Source: Neobacillus sp. SuZ13 (GTDB lineage: Bacteria; Bacillota; Bacilli; Bacillales; Cytobacillaceae). From it: a DNA stretch of 64,000 bases. Positions 26,571-35,871 of this stretch are shown here, one piece after another. Location of the stretch: positions 1,659,501 to 1,723,500 of the forward strand of contig NZ_CP126107.1 of assembly GCF_030123365.1 (NCBI RefSeq), written 5' to 3'. A program made the position numbers and the translations under genes. The notes beneath the pieces are model-generated. The model did no database searches and was not told the origin of the DNA. It saw only the letters and a program-made list of their open reading frames with translations. The stretch's first letter is position 1, and every line of letters starts with the position of its first letter.

Positions 26571-26960
26571 TTATTGTAGTGGTAATAAATAATGATTAAG
26601 CCTCAGAATACCAATTAGGTATTGGAAATAAAGTTCCTTTTCATAAAAGATAGAAGAGGGCTTTACCGATAGTTCGTGAATTTGTTTATTGTAAGCAGCG
26701 GCGGTTTGGGCAAAAAGTTCATACCTTTTATTAGGACAATAATTTGGATTCGGTATGCCCTCACGACAAACATAAAGCGGTTGAAACTTTCCAGGATCAG
26801 TAGGTTTTAAAATAACGACTAAGGAAGTCAGTTCCTTACCATCAATCTTTGTGTGAAGTGCAAGCAGATGTTGAAGACGGTGCTGATTGGAATTTATAAG
26901 TTCTAGTAATTCATATAAATCTGAATATCCTTCACCTAATTCAATAAAACGCTGGATCAA
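26571..26960 (-). CDS. small protein next to ylbG, possibly DUF7147 family
   Basis: This soluble protein of 129 residues begins MIQRFIELGEGYSDLYELLELI and contains LTSLVVILKPTDPGKFQPLYVCREGIPNP. It fits a Bacillus family that I recall as DUF7147, earlier mislabelled methylthioribose kinase; no kinase motif is visible, so I give no function. The start follows AGGAGCG on the minus strand. Confidence 0.7.
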   Translation of the reverse strand: MIQRFIELGEGYSDLYELLELINSNQHRLQHLLALHTKIDGKELTSLVVILKPTDPGKFQPLYVCREGIPNPNYCPNKRYELFAQTAAAYNKQIHELSVKPSSIFYEKELYFQYLIGILRLNHYLLPLQ

Positions 26961-27033
26961 TTAAAACGCTCCTTTATAATGGATCAATTCTTCAATACTT
27001 TATCACTTATAATGGATTTTTTGAATAAAAAGC

Positions 27034-27183
27034 AAAAAAAAAACCTGCAGAACTTTCTGCAGGGTCCTTCTACATCCTCTAAAGGATAGAAGGCAAAGGG
27101 AGAGGAGAAACCGGAGGAAGAACTTATGGGGAAACGTAAGTCTTCTCCGCGGTTGGCAACAACATCCTCGAATTGATGTTGTT
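27034..27183 (-). ncRNA. csfG: structured small RNA, likely CsfG
   Basis: A minus-strand RNA of about 150 bases is supported by a forespore-type promoter upstream and an ideal intrinsic terminator (CCTGCAGA/TCTGCAGG stem with ten T). Reading 5' to 3' it forms four hairpins: GATGTT-based 9-bp stem (27158-27183), a long imperfect stem (27111-27152), CCTTCTA/TAGAAGG (27066-27093) and the terminator. Between the second and third lies an unpaired pyrimidine stretch TTTCTCCTCTCCCTTTG, complementary to Shine-Dalgarno sequences. B. subtilis CsfG, a forespore sRNA conserved in endospore formers, lies as I recall between ylbG and ylbH (rsmD), the same interval. Confidence 0.7.
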
Positions 27184-27188
27184 AATTA

Positions 27189-27217
27189 CATTATTTCCAC
27201 AACCCAAAAGCTTATAC
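27189..27217 (-). promoter_or_regulatory. sigma-F-type promoter of the small RNA
   Basis: On the minus strand GTATA is followed after 14 bases by GGAAATAATG, which fits the sigma-F -10 form GGNNANANT at every fixed base. Transcription would begin near 27183, exactly at the base of the first hairpin. Confidence 0.5.
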
Positions 27218-27295
27218 GTGTTTTATGATAAAATTTCGAGATATAACAATCTTTGGTGTGTTTCGATAAAATTAATAAGATATCATCCGCAGAAA

Positions 27296-27325
27296 TTGTC
27301 TAGTTTTTATAAATTATGGTAGGAT
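27296..27325 (+). promoter_or_regulatory. possible promoter of rsmD-coaD
   Basis: TTGTCT and TAGGAT lie 18 bases apart, and TGG directly before TAGGAT makes an extended -10. It sits about 45 bases before rsmD. Confidence 0.35.
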
Positions 27326-27367
27326 GTATTAAGAAATTATTTCTGAAAAAAATGTGGTGATAGGTAA

Positions 27368-27928
27368 GTGAGAGTGGTTTCAGGCAGTTGTAAAGGAAGA
27401 CCGCTGAAAGCAGTTCCAGGGAATACGACGAGGCCGACAACGGATAAGGTCAAAGAAGCTTTATTTAATATGATTGGTCCTTATTTTGATGGAGGGATCG
27501 GGTTAGACCTGTTTGCTGGCAGTGGTGGGTTAGGTTTGGAGGCACTTAGTAGAGGATTGGATAAAGTAATCTTTATTGATCGAGAGTCAAAAGCCATTCA
27601 AGTGATTCAGGAAAATATAAAAGCTTGTAAATTTGAGGACCAGGCGGAGGTGTATCGGAATGATGCTGATAGAGCACTGAAGGCCCTCATAAAAAGAGAA
27701 ATCCGCTTCGATTACATATTTTTAGACCCGCCATACAAAAAACAGCAACTGGTCAGTTTAATGGAAAAGATGGATAAACAGAATGTAGTGAACGAGGATG
27801 GAATCGTTGTCTGTGAACATAGCTTTGATGTTGAATTACCAAAATCGGTGGGACGATTCAGCCAGATAAAACATGAGAAGTATGGGATAATTGCGGTAAC
27901 CATTTATATCCGTACAGATATTGAGTAA
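27368..27928 (+). CDS. rsmD: 16S rRNA (guanine966-N2)-methyltransferase RsmD
   Basis: RsmD methylates G966 of 16S rRNA in the assembled small subunit. Seen: the N-terminal MRVVSGSCKGRPLKAVPGNTTRPTTDKVKEALFNM, SAM-binding DLFAGSGGLGLEALSRG (residues about 46-62) and the catalytic FLDPPY. It has 186 residues and a GTG start. coaD follows after 12 bases, a pairing common in Firmicutes. It corresponds to B. subtilis YlbH. Confidence 0.94.
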   Translation: MRVVSGSCKGRPLKAVPGNTTRPTTDKVKEALFNMIGPYFDGGIGLDLFAGSGGLGLEALSRGLDKVIFIDRESKAIQVIQENIKACKFEDQAEVYRNDADRALKALIKREIRFDYIFLDPPYKKQQLVSLMEKMDKQNVVNEDGIVVCEHSFDVELPKSVGRFSQIKHEKYGIIAVTIYIRTDIE

Positions 27929-28423
<495 letters not shown>

Positions 28424-28426
28424 ATG

Positions 28427-28461
28427 AAAAAAAGAGCCAGGCTTGCTGCCAGCTCTTTTAT
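28427..28461. terminator. bidirectional terminator between coaD and ylbJ
   Basis: AAAAGAGC and GCTCTTTT enclose a further partly paired CaGGC/GCtgCC segment; A and T runs flank it. Confidence 0.8.
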
Positions 28462-29675
28462 TATTGTTTTTTTAAGCGGGAAAACAAAATAAGCACATAC
28501 ACTAAGAGTGAGATGATGGTGATAATCGGCCCAACGACCATCATTTTATGAAATAGGTGGTCCGCCCATGATCCATCCTCGAAAAAACTAACCGGCAAAG
28601 CATTTGAAGGCTGTTCATTCCCATTAAAGCGCAAATAAACAGGCTTCCATAAGATCAATGCAAACAAACTTGCGAAAATACCTTGAAGAATTCTCGCCAT
28701 AAAAAATGGCTTAAATCTAATATCTGTTTGTGCCAGAATGCTTGCAACCTGGGCTTGGACACTAAAACCACTAAAGGCTAAGATAAAGCTGGTAATCATC
28801 GCTTTTTGTAAAAGGGTAGCATCTGGATTTTGACTAGTTAGTTGACTGCCTAAAGTGATCTCAAATAAACCTGAAATAAACGGAATACTTAACATTTCTG
28901 GAAAGGACAACGCTGATAGCAGCACCTCAACAGATTTTGCCAATATGGCGGTGATATGTAAATGATAAAGTATTTTGTTTATTACAGAGAATAGAATGAT
29001 AAACCCGCCAACCATTAATAAGGTTTGAATGGATGAATTAACGGCATCCCCAAGTAGTTTTCCAATTGGTCGATTATCTTTTAATCTCGTTTGATGCAAA
29101 GCTGATAAAGCGGAACGGATTTTGAACTTATTCCTTTTTGATGTGATTTCATCAGGTGATTCTTTTCCATAAAAGCGCATGATTACTCCAACACAAATAT
29201 TTCCCAAATAATGAGATAGTGCAAGGATAACCCCTAAATTTGGATTATAGAAAAATCCTACTGAAACAGCTCCAAAAATAAATAATGGATTTGATGAATT
29301 AGTGAAAGAAACAAGTCTTTCAGCTTCAATTCGTGTTAGCTGGCCTTCTTCTCTTAATCTTGCCGTGAACTTTGCTCCAGCAGGGAATCCAGAAGCCATA
29401 CCCATCGCCCAAACAAATCCGCCCACACCAGGAACCTTAAAAAGGGGTCTCATTAACGGTTCCAATAATACACCAATAAATTTTACAACCCCGAAGCCAA
29501 TTAACATTTCAGAAACAATAAAAAATGGTAATAAGGATGGAAAAACAATTTCCCACCACATATTTAGACCGCGAATGGATGCATCTAAGGACTCTTGTGG
29601 ATAAAATATTAGAGAGCCAGCTAGAATGGTGACGGATATGGATAAAAAAATTGTTTTTAATTTGGACCGAAACAA
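28461..29675 (-). CDS. ylbJ: sporulation integral membrane protein YlbJ
   Basis: YlbJ is a mother-cell (sigma-E regulon) membrane protein needed for heat-resistant spores. Seen: about nine helices, the nucleoside-recognition/gate-like motif MASGFPAGAKFTARLREEGQL and SNPLFIFGAVSVGFF, and a C-terminal hydrophilic stretch before the last helix. I choose TTG at 29675, after GGGAGGAGG on the minus strand, because it gives MFRSKLKTIFLSISVT and 404 residues; the frame is open further upstream but the extension is not protein-like. It diverges from ylbK. Confidence 0.88.
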   Translation of the reverse strand: MFRSKLKTIFLSISVTILAGSLIFYPQESLDASIRGLNMWWEIVFPSLLPFFIVSEMLIGFGVVKFIGVLLEPLMRPLFKVPGVGGFVWAMGMASGFPAGAKFTARLREEGQLTRIEAERLVSFTNSSNPLFIFGAVSVGFFYNPNLGVILALSHYLGNICVGVIMRFYGKESPDEITSKRNKFKIRSALSALHQTRLKDNRPIGKLLGDAVNSSIQTLLMVGGFIILFSVINKILYHLHITAILAKSVEVLLSALSFPEMLSIPFISGLFEITLGSQLTSQNPDATLLQKAMITSFILAFSGFSVQAQVASILAQTDIRFKPFFMARILQGIFASLFALILWKPVYLRFNGNEQPSNALPVSFFEDGSWADHLFHKMMVVGPIITIISLLVYVLILFSRLKKQ

Positions 29676-29908
29676 TGAAGAGACCTCCTCCCGAGGAAAT
29701 CGTTGAACTGTGCAATCGATTAAATGAATGGTAAAATAAAGAAATATTCCATCCTGACTTGTCCTCATATAACTCAAATATACTCATAGAACGTTTATTT
29801 AGACCATAAGATTGAACGAGATTTCACTTTTACATGGAAGGAATTCGTAAAGTCCGTCAATTAAGAAATCAATTATTTTGATTAGGTATTGATAGGAGGT
29901 CTACAATT

Positions 29909-30688
29909 ATGGAGCACCCAAAAATAGGTTTGGCGCTTGGTTCAGGAGGTGCACGCGGGTTTGCTCATTTAGGTGTCATTAAAGCATTAATAGATGCTGA
30001 AATTCCGATTCATCTAATTGCAGGCAGCAGTATGGGAGCACTAGTTGCCAGTTTTTACGGTGCAGGTATTGATATGGATCGGTTATATAAATTATCCACT
30101 GCCTTCAAGAGGAAGTACTTTTTGGACTTTACAGTTCCAAAAATGGGCTTTATTTCAGGAAAAAAAGTAAAAGAATTTATCAAGGTATTTACCCACGGGA
30201 AAAATATTGAGGAGCTTTCGATTCCAATTGGAATCGTTGCTACTGATTTATTGACGGGGGAAAAGGTGGTATTTAAAACGGGTTCTGTCGCAGAGGCTGT
30301 CCGAGCAAGCATTTCGATACCTGGAATTTTTGTACCGGAAAAATATAATGGCAGAATTCTTGTAGATGGCGGCGTATCTGATCGTGTTCCTGTTTCTGTC
30401 GCTAAGGAAATGGGGGCGGATATCGTTATCGCAGTCGATGTTTCCAGGGTAAAGCGTAATGCCGAAATTACCTCTATTTATGATGTCATCATGCAGAGCA
30501 TAGATATTATGCAAGCAGAAATAATTAACAATCGGGAAATTGCTGCTAGTGTAATGATTCGCCCTCCTGTCGAAATCTATAGTTCACGAGCCTTCACAAA
30601 TATAGAGGAGATTATTAATCTAGGTGAGGCAGAAGCGAAAAAACACTTAACGCAAATAAAAACCGTGATTGAACAGTGGAAGGGGTAA
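29909..30688 (+). CDS. ylbK: patatin-like phospholipase family protein YlbK
   Basis: This predicted serine esterase or phospholipase of the RssA/patatin family has 259 residues. Seen: oxyanion loop GSGGARGFAHLGV (residues about 11-23), nucleophile elbow GSSMG, and the catalytic aspartate in VDGGVSDRVP. The substrate is unknown. ATG follows AGGAGGT. It ends eight bases before ylbL. Confidence 0.92.
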   Translation: MEHPKIGLALGSGGARGFAHLGVIKALIDAEIPIHLIAGSSMGALVASFYGAGIDMDRLYKLSTAFKRKYFLDFTVPKMGFISGKKVKEFIKVFTHGKNIEELSIPIGIVATDLLTGEKVVFKTGSVAEAVRASISIPGIFVPEKYNGRILVDGGVSDRVPVSVAKEMGADIVIAVDVSRVKRNAEITSIYDVIMQSIDIMQAEIINNREIAASVMIRPPVEIYSSRAFTNIEEIINLGEAEAKKHLTQIKTVIEQWKG

Positions 30689-30696
30689 ATACTGCG

Positions 30697-31716
30697 ATGC
30701 GCAAAAAAATATATATAGGTTCTGCTCTAATTATTACGATTCTTTTTATTTGGGGTATGTTTTATTCATTGCCATATTATGTCTCCAAACCGGGAATGGC
30801 GAAGGAACTTGGACCAATCATTACTGTTGAAGGCGGGGATAAGGATGAAGGGAATTTTATGCTTACGACGGTTAGAATGGGTAGAGCCAATATATTCTCT
30901 TATATAGAAGCAAAGGTTAGAAATTATGAAGAGCTTTATCCACTTGATATGATATTAAATAAAAAAGAAACCGAGGAAGAATACAATGCGAGACAGCTTC
31001 ATCTTATGGCGGGGTCGAAACTAAATGCAATAGAGGTAGCTTACCGGAAAGCGGGGTTGCCTGTAAAATACAAATATAAAGGGATCTATGTGGTCCAAGT
31101 GATTCCTGATATGCCTGCATATGGGAAACTTTCCGCGGGTGACCGGATTTTTAAAGTGGATGGGAAGCAATTACCTTCATCGGAAAAATTCATTGATTAC
31201 GTAAGTAAGAAAAATGCGGGTGACAAGGTAGAATTAACATATTTACGAAATAAAAGTACAAAGACTGTCACATTAAAACTTCAGGCTTTTAAGGAGGATC
31301 CTCAAAAGGTTGGAATTGGGATTTCGCTCGTTGATGATAAAGAAATAGTAGTTGATCCAAAAGTTAAGGTAAAAACGGATGAAATTGGCGGACCTTCCGC
31401 AGGGTTCATGTTTTCTTTAGAAATTTATAACCAGTTGGCTGAAGGAGACTTGACAAAAGGTTATCAAATTGCAGGAACAGGGACTATCGAAGTGGACGGG
31501 ACTGTTGGTCCTATTGGCGGAATTGAACAAAAAATTGTTGCAGCAGACAAGGCAGGCGCGGAAATCTTTTTAGCCCCTAATGAAAAAGGAATAAAGAATT
31601 CCAATTATCGGGATGCAGTAAAGACCGCCCGTGAGATAAAAACCAAAATGAAAATTGTTCCTATTGATACATTTGACGAAGCTGTTAGTTATTTAGAAAA
31701 GCTAAAGGAAAAATAA
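30697..31716 (+). CDS. ylbL: YlbL, membrane-anchored PDZ-Lon serine protease
   Basis: YlbL/SepM-type proteases cleave extracytoplasmic proteins; in B. subtilis YlbL and CtpA clear the division inhibitor YneA. Seen: N-terminal membrane helix, PDZ domain (GIYVVQVIPDMPAYGKLSAGDRIFKVDG), and a Lon-type S16 domain with the catalytic Ser in GGPSAGFMFSLEIY and Lys in IEQKIVAADKAGA. ATG at 30697 is taken as start, about eleven bases after GGAAGGGG; it gives 339 residues. An in-frame GTG at 30676 would overlap ylbK. Confidence 0.92.
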   Translation: MRKKIYIGSALIITILFIWGMFYSLPYYVSKPGMAKELGPIITVEGGDKDEGNFMLTTVRMGRANIFSYIEAKVRNYEELYPLDMILNKKETEEEYNARQLHLMAGSKLNAIEVAYRKAGLPVKYKYKGIYVVQVIPDMPAYGKLSAGDRIFKVDGKQLPSSEKFIDYVSKKNAGDKVELTYLRNKSTKTVTLKLQAFKEDPQKVGIGISLVDDKEIVVDPKVKVKTDEIGGPSAGFMFSLEIYNQLAEGDLTKGYQIAGTGTIEVDGTVGPIGGIEQKIVAADKAGAEIFLAPNEKGIKNSNYRDAVKTAREIKTKMKIVPIDTFDEAVSYLEKLKEK

Positions 31717-31749
31717 AAAGATGGTGCACACACATCATCTTTTTATTTT
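31710..31749 (+). terminator. terminator of ylbKL
   Basis: AAAATAAAAAGATG and CATCTTTTTATTTT form a 14-bp stem overlapping the ylbL stop codon. Confidence 0.75.
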
Positions 31750-31801
31750 GGTTAAGTTGGGAAATATTGTTTTATTTTGGCGCCCTGTTTAACAGAGCTT
31801 T

Positions 31802-33016
31802 TTACTTTATATAAATAGGTGGCTGCTCATATTCTTGATGGATCATTTTATTTTTTAAATGACTTGGGATGCCGAGAGAATAAATCCGTGCTGCCTTAAT
31901 ATCTAGGTTAATCTCTTTTCCTTTATAAGAAGAAAGTTTCGATATTAGAGGGAGACTGAGATGAGCCTTGTTTTTATTTAGATATTCCTTGCCCCTTGTA
32001 GTCATACCAAGAAGTCTTAAATAAGAGGCTTTTTCTGAGATTATTGCCATGTCCACTTTTTTCGAATTAGTTAAAATATGAACACATAACCTCTGCAGTC
32101 TTGTCCAAGTATAACGTTTCGTTTTAATTTTCTGCATAAACTCAAGAAAAGTATCAGCCTCCCTTGCTGCAGAGAGAAGTCTATTTTCAAGCCCCTCTTC
32201 CATTTCATAAATATCTCTCAGCTCTTCCGGGCTAGCATGAATTAAACGAAATTGAAGATAACTCCAATAGTTTTCCCATTGGTGAAATACTTGATAAGAT
32301 TGTAAATATTCTTTTAGCAACTGTTTGGTCGGCTGTGGTACATATTGGTCAATAGCAGATTCACCATCGCTGTCAGCAAAGATGGCTTTCCTGATACTGG
32401 TTGCACTTGCAATTGTTGCAGAGGTAAAATCTTGATCATGGTAGTTAGCATTTTTTCGAGCAATCGTCATTGGGATGACAGTCGACTTTTGTTGTTTTAT
32501 AGCTTTTATGTATTCGAGTCCTAGAATATTATTTGGCTTAGCTAAATCCAAAAATTTATCCGAATCTGGCAATTGCTCATAAGCAAGGGATAAAGCTTTT
32601 GGATAACTGACACCTGTGTCCAGGTACTGTTTAATGTTTTTATTAAATGGATGATGCTTCTCTTCTAAGTATTCTATTGTTTGAAGGAAATCATTTATGT
32701 CTCCGCTTTCACTCCCGAAACAGAGGCAATGAGTGCCCACTGCATCCAACATTGACACCGCACCATTTGCAAAGGTTTCCGCTTTCTGAGTTGCAAAGCA
32801 ATATGGAAGTTCAAGAACAATATCTACACCATTAAGCAATGCCATTTTAGCTCGCTGCCATTTGGATACAAGTGCAGGTTCCCCGCGTTGTAAAAAGTTA
32901 CCACTCATTACTGCAATAACAATATCAGCTTCTGCTGCTTCCTTAGATGATTGTAAATGATAGGCATGCCCATTATGAAAAGGGTTGTATTCCACGATTA
33001 ATCCAACAGCTCTCAT
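31802..33016 (-). CDS. tmcAL: tRNA(Met) cytidine acetate ligase TmcAL
   Basis: TmcAL (YlbM) acetylates the wobble cytidine (C34) of elongator tRNA-Met using acetate and ATP. Seen: the HIGH-like nucleotidyltransferase motif EYNPFHNGHAYHLQ at residues about 9-22, VIAVMSGNFLQRGEPA, and FASDS-like ISSTR-equivalent ATIASATSIRKAI. It has 404 residues. The start on the minus strand follows AAGGAGAGT. It diverges from ylbN-rpmF. Confidence 0.93.
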   Translation of the reverse strand: MRAVGLIVEYNPFHNGHAYHLQSSKEAAEADIVIAVMSGNFLQRGEPALVSKWQRAKMALLNGVDIVLELPYCFATQKAETFANGAVSMLDAVGTHCLCFGSESGDINDFLQTIEYLEEKHHPFNKNIKQYLDTGVSYPKALSLAYEQLPDSDKFLDLAKPNNILGLEYIKAIKQQKSTVIPMTIARKNANYHDQDFTSATIASATSIRKAIFADSDGESAIDQYVPQPTKQLLKEYLQSYQVFHQWENYWSYLQFRLIHASPEELRDIYEMEEGLENRLLSAAREADTFLEFMQKIKTKRYTWTRLQRLCVHILTNSKKVDMAIISEKASYLRLLGMTTRGKEYLNKNKAHLSLPLISKLSSYKGKEINLDIKAARIYSLGIPSHLKNKMIHQEYEQPPIYIK

Positions 33017-33215
33017 TTGTACTCTCCTTATAACCTTAAATTCTCATATGCTTCCGCTTTTCTTAACATTATAGCAATATTTTAAGGAAACCAATCAAAT
33101 TATATGGTAAGATATTAAGGATGTTTGCAAAAGACGTATCTGGTTAAACTAGTATAGAAAACAGGTAGGTACATTTTGCTTTTTTAATCATCTGACGGGG
33201 TGTAAAGAAAAAACA

Positions 33216-33244
33216 TTGACAAAAAATTTATCGAAGGCTATAAT
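33216..33244 (+). promoter_or_regulatory. perfect-consensus sigma-A promoter of ylbN-rpmF
   Basis: TTGACA and TATAAT are exact consensus hexamers separated by exactly 17 bases. Transcription would begin near 33251, about 20 bases before the ylbN start, so the leader is very short. Confidence 0.85.
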
Positions 33245-33271
33245 TACCTTTGTTGCCTTGGGGTGATTCAA

Positions 33272-33793
33272 TTGAAATGGACATTAAGTCAATTACAAAA
33301 ATATCGAAACAAGGAATTTATTATTGATGAGATAGTTCGTGTGGACGAGATTAAACAAGATGATCCAACCATCCGAGAAGTTTCTCCGATGCATATTACT
33401 GGTCGGGGCGATATCGATTCAACCAAAGTAACATTCCATTTAACAATAGAAGGTTACTTAATACTTCCATGTTCTCGTACTTTAGTGGATGTTAAACTTC
33501 CAATTAATGTCGAAACAACTGAAACGTTTCTCTTACAAGGTTCAGTTTATGAAGCTGAAGAGGAAGCATATCAAGTGAAAGGTGAAGTGATTGATGTAAT
33601 GCCAATCCTTCGAGAGATTCTTTTACTTGAGGTACCAATGCAAGTTTTTTGCGAAGATGTTAATCGTGAAGATGCTGCTCCACAATCTGGCAAGGATTGG
33701 GAAGTTGTTCATGGAGAAGATCAATCTAAAAAAATTGATCCGAGACTAGCAGGTCTCGCAAAGTTTTTCGATGAAAACAATTCTTCTTCGTAA
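33272..33793 (+). CDS. ylbN: YlbN, YceD/DUF177 family protein
   Basis: This acidic 173-residue protein of the YceD family is nearly always encoded before rpmF and is linked to 23S rRNA or 50S biogenesis in several bacteria. Seen: [32 protein letters not shown] and a C-terminal [14 protein letters not shown] at 33272 is chosen, six bases after GGGGTG, giving [13 protein letters not shown]; an in-frame GTG at 33263 overlaps that site. It lies 89 bases before rpmF. Confidence 0.9.
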   Translation: MKWTLSQLQKYRNKEFIIDEIVRVDEIKQDDPTIREVSPMHITGRGDIDSTKVTFHLTIEGYLILPCSRTLVDVKLPINVETTETFLLQGSVYEAEEEAYQVKGEVIDVMPILREILLLEVPMQVFCEDVNREDAAPQSGKDWEVVHGEDQSKKIDPRLAGLAKFFDENNSSS

Positions 33794-33882
33794 ATTTAAT
33801 CGACAAATCTAAGAAGCAAAGTGAAGACCCAGAATTCCTGGCCTTCATTACTTTCTTAATACTCTTTAAGGAGGTGGGAAGA

Positions 33883-34056
33883 ATGGCTGTACCTTTTAGA
33901 AGGACTTCTAAAACTGCAAAAAGAAAACGTCGTACTCATTTTAAATTAAACGTACCTGGTATGGTAAGCTGCCCAAACTGTGGTGAAATGAAACTTTCAC
34001 ACCGTGTATGTAAAGCTTGCGGAACATACAAAGGAAAAGACGTAGTGAACGACTAA
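33883..34056 (+). CDS. rpmF: 50S ribosomal protein L32 (bL32)
   Basis: This is a 57-residue ribosomal protein of the large subunit. Seen: [20 protein letters not shown] and a complete zinc ribbon, CPNC followed by CKAC, so it is the zinc-binding (C+) form. ATG at 33883 follows GGAGGTGGG. It is co-transcribed with ylbN and ends in a strong terminator. Confidence 0.98.
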   Translation: MAVPFRRTSKTAKRKRRTHFKLNVPGMVSCPNCGEMKLSHRVCKACGTYKGKDVVND

Positions 34057-34070
34057 TTTTCGATAAGATA

Positions 34071-34103
34071 AAAAGCACAAGGGTTTAATTCCCTTGTGCT
34101 TTT
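34071..34103 (+). terminator. terminator of ylbN-rpmF
   Basis: AAAAGCACAAGGG and CCCTTGTGCTTTT form a 13-bp stem followed by T residues. Confidence 0.9.
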
Positions 34104-34168
34104 GTCGTTTCTTTGGATTTATACATACTCATCTTTGCGAAAATAATAACGAAGGGCTGTGTTGTAGG

Positions 34169-34930
34169 TTGTCGTACAAGATAGAAAAGCGTGATATGGG
34201 TTTTTTGATATTTACTATTACTAGAAGTGAAAAAAGAAATGCTATTAATTTTGACGTTATGGAAGGATTGGCAGAAGCAATAAAAAGATCTTTTCACCCT
34301 GATATTAAGGCACTGGTTATTACCGGAGAAGATGATCGCGCTTTTTGTTCAGGTGGAGACTTATCTGTTTTTCACTCTCTTCGCACAAAGGAAGAAGCTT
34401 ATGGGATGCTCTCAAAAATGGCAAATATTCTTTATTCGCTGCTTACACTTCCTATTCCGACGGTTGCTCTCATTAATGGAACAGCCGTTGGCGGCGGTTG
34501 TGAACTTGCGGCTGCCTGCGATTTTCGCATAGCGCGAGAAGGTATATTGGCAGGGTTTGTGCAAGGGAAGCAAGGAATAACAACGGGATGGGGAGGAGGT
34601 TCAATTTTAGCAGAGAAGTTGCCTGTTGCCAGTGCAATGAAGCTCTTAATGGAAGCAGAACTCCAAACAGCCTCATATTTAAAGGAAATTGGGTTTATTA
34701 ACTCTCTATATATTGATCAATCTCTTCAGGCTTGTGAAACATACCTTGGACAATTGATATCTAGAGATGTAAATGTACTGAAATCCTATAAAAGGATTTG
34801 GATTAAAAAGTGGGAAGAAACAAATCTGCGCGAAAGAATAGAGGAAGAGGTTAGGAATTGTGCTATCTTGTGGGAAAGCGATATCCATCATGAATATGTA
34901 AGTGCGTTTATACAAAAAAACAATGAATAA
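34169..34930 (+). CDS. enoyl-CoA hydratase/isomerase family protein
   Basis: This is a crotonase-fold acyl-CoA enzyme. Seen: FTITRSEKRNAINFDVM, the oxyanion loop DRAFCSGGDLSVF, and GTAVGGGCELAAACDFRIA with the second oxyanion glycine; a glutamate or aspartate for hydratase chemistry is not placed with certainty, so hydratase versus isomerase stays open. TTG at 34169 gives MSYKIEKRDMGFLIF and 253 residues, the normal length. Longer in-frame starts run through the rpmF terminator, and the ribosome binding site (GAAGGG, twelve bases away) is weak. I recall no such gene between rpmF and ylbO in B. subtilis. Confidence 0.85.
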   Translation: MSYKIEKRDMGFLIFTITRSEKRNAINFDVMEGLAEAIKRSFHPDIKALVITGEDDRAFCSGGDLSVFHSLRTKEEAYGMLSKMANILYSLLTLPIPTVALINGTAVGGGCELAAACDFRIAREGILAGFVQGKQGITTGWGGGSILAEKLPVASAMKLLMEAELQTASYLKEIGFINSLYIDQSLQACETYLGQLISRDVNVLKSYKRIWIKKWEETNLRERIEEEVRNCAILWESDIHHEYVSAFIQKNNE

Positions 34931-35013
34931 AGATGAAAAACACAAGGCTTGATTAAGTCTATCTTTTCTAGTAGATGCATATGTATTATAAAAACACTAG
35001 GAGGGATGATTTA

Positions 35014-35643
35014 ATGTCACCAACTCGACAAGATGCATGGTCCCAAGATGAAGACTTGTTGCTTGCTGAGGTTGTGTTACGACACATCCGGGAAGGCGGG
35101 ACGCAACTGCAAGCATTCGAAGAAGTAGGAAAGCAGCTCACGCGTACCTCAGCAGCCTGTGGCTTTCGTTGGAATTCGTTTGTAAGAAAACAGTATAAAT
35201 CAGGCATAGAGCTGGCTAAAAAGCAGCGTAAAGAGTTGAAAAAACAGCCAGTGTTGAATGAAATAGAAACCTATGAAGAACCAGTTAAAGTAGAAGCTGT
35301 TCCTTCACCAACAGGAAATGAACAAGGAGGCACGATTACATTTACGGCGGTGATCCATTATTTAGAGGGGCTTCAACAAAAAGCACAAGCCTCATCTAAC
35401 AATGAAGCGGAACGGAAGAAATCGAATGAAAAAATCAAAGAGTTGGAAAAAAAGGCATACTATTTGGCCGCAGAAAACGAAAGATTATCTAAAAATTTAA
35501 AAGCAATCGAAGAGGACTATCGATCATTAATTGAAATTATGGAAAGAGCTCGGAAAATGGTAGTTCTTCAAGATGAGGACCGACAACAAAAAGTAAAATT
35601 CCAAATGGACAAAAATGGTAATCTTGAAAGAGTAGAAAAGTAG
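35014..35643 (+). CDS. ylbO: RsfA family transcriptional regulator YlbO
   Basis: YlbO is a paralogue of the prespore regulator RsfA. Seen: an N-terminal Myb/SANT-like DNA-binding part with conserved tryptophans (RQDAWSQDEDLLLAEVVLRHI and CGFRWNSFVRKQY), a variable linker, and a C-terminal coiled coil (about residues 115-185, KKSNEKIKELEKKAYYLAAENERLSKNLKAIEEDY in heptads). ATG at 35014 follows AGGAGGG and gives 209 residues. A regulatory role in the forespore is inferred from the family. Confidence 0.9.
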   Translation: MSPTRQDAWSQDEDLLLAEVVLRHIREGGTQLQAFEEVGKQLTRTSAACGFRWNSFVRKQYKSGIELAKKQRKELKKQPVLNEIETYEEPVKVEAVPSPTGNEQGGTITFTAVIHYLEGLQQKAQASSNNEAERKKSNEKIKELEKKAYYLAAENERLSKNLKAIEEDYRSLIEIMERARKMVVLQDEDRQQKVKFQMDKNGNLERVEK

Positions 35644-35672
35644 AAAAAGCGGACTCAATGTCCGCTTTTTTT
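35644..35672 (+). terminator. terminator of ylbO
   Basis: AAAAGCGGAC and GTCCGCTTTT form a 10-bp stem followed by further T. Confidence 0.9.
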
Positions 35673-35726
35673 ATCGTTTAGAAGATATATTTATTGTATT
35701 GTAGATAATTGTAATAGCTCTCTGAA

Positions 35727-35871
35727 TCCAGCTCCAGCGCCCAGCGGCTAGTGTACTTCGCTCTCCGCCCTACGATAAGTCAAGCACGAATGCGCTATCG
35801 CTTTTCGTGTTTCCTTTATCTCAGTTGGAGTGCTCCAGTCCATACGCCGCTAAACGGGCGCTTGCGCTTTT
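35727..35871. repeat. repeat family A, long copy
   Basis: This 145-bp G+C-rich element starts AATCCAGCTCCAGCGCCCAG and ends GGGCGCTTGCGCTTTT. GCGCCC and AGCGGC near the left end pair with GCCGCT and GGGCGC near the right end, and an inner AGCACGAA/TTCGTG pair nests inside, so the element can fold as one long hairpin. Elements with these ends are scattered through many Bacillus genomes. It abuts the ylbP stop codon. Confidence 0.65.
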
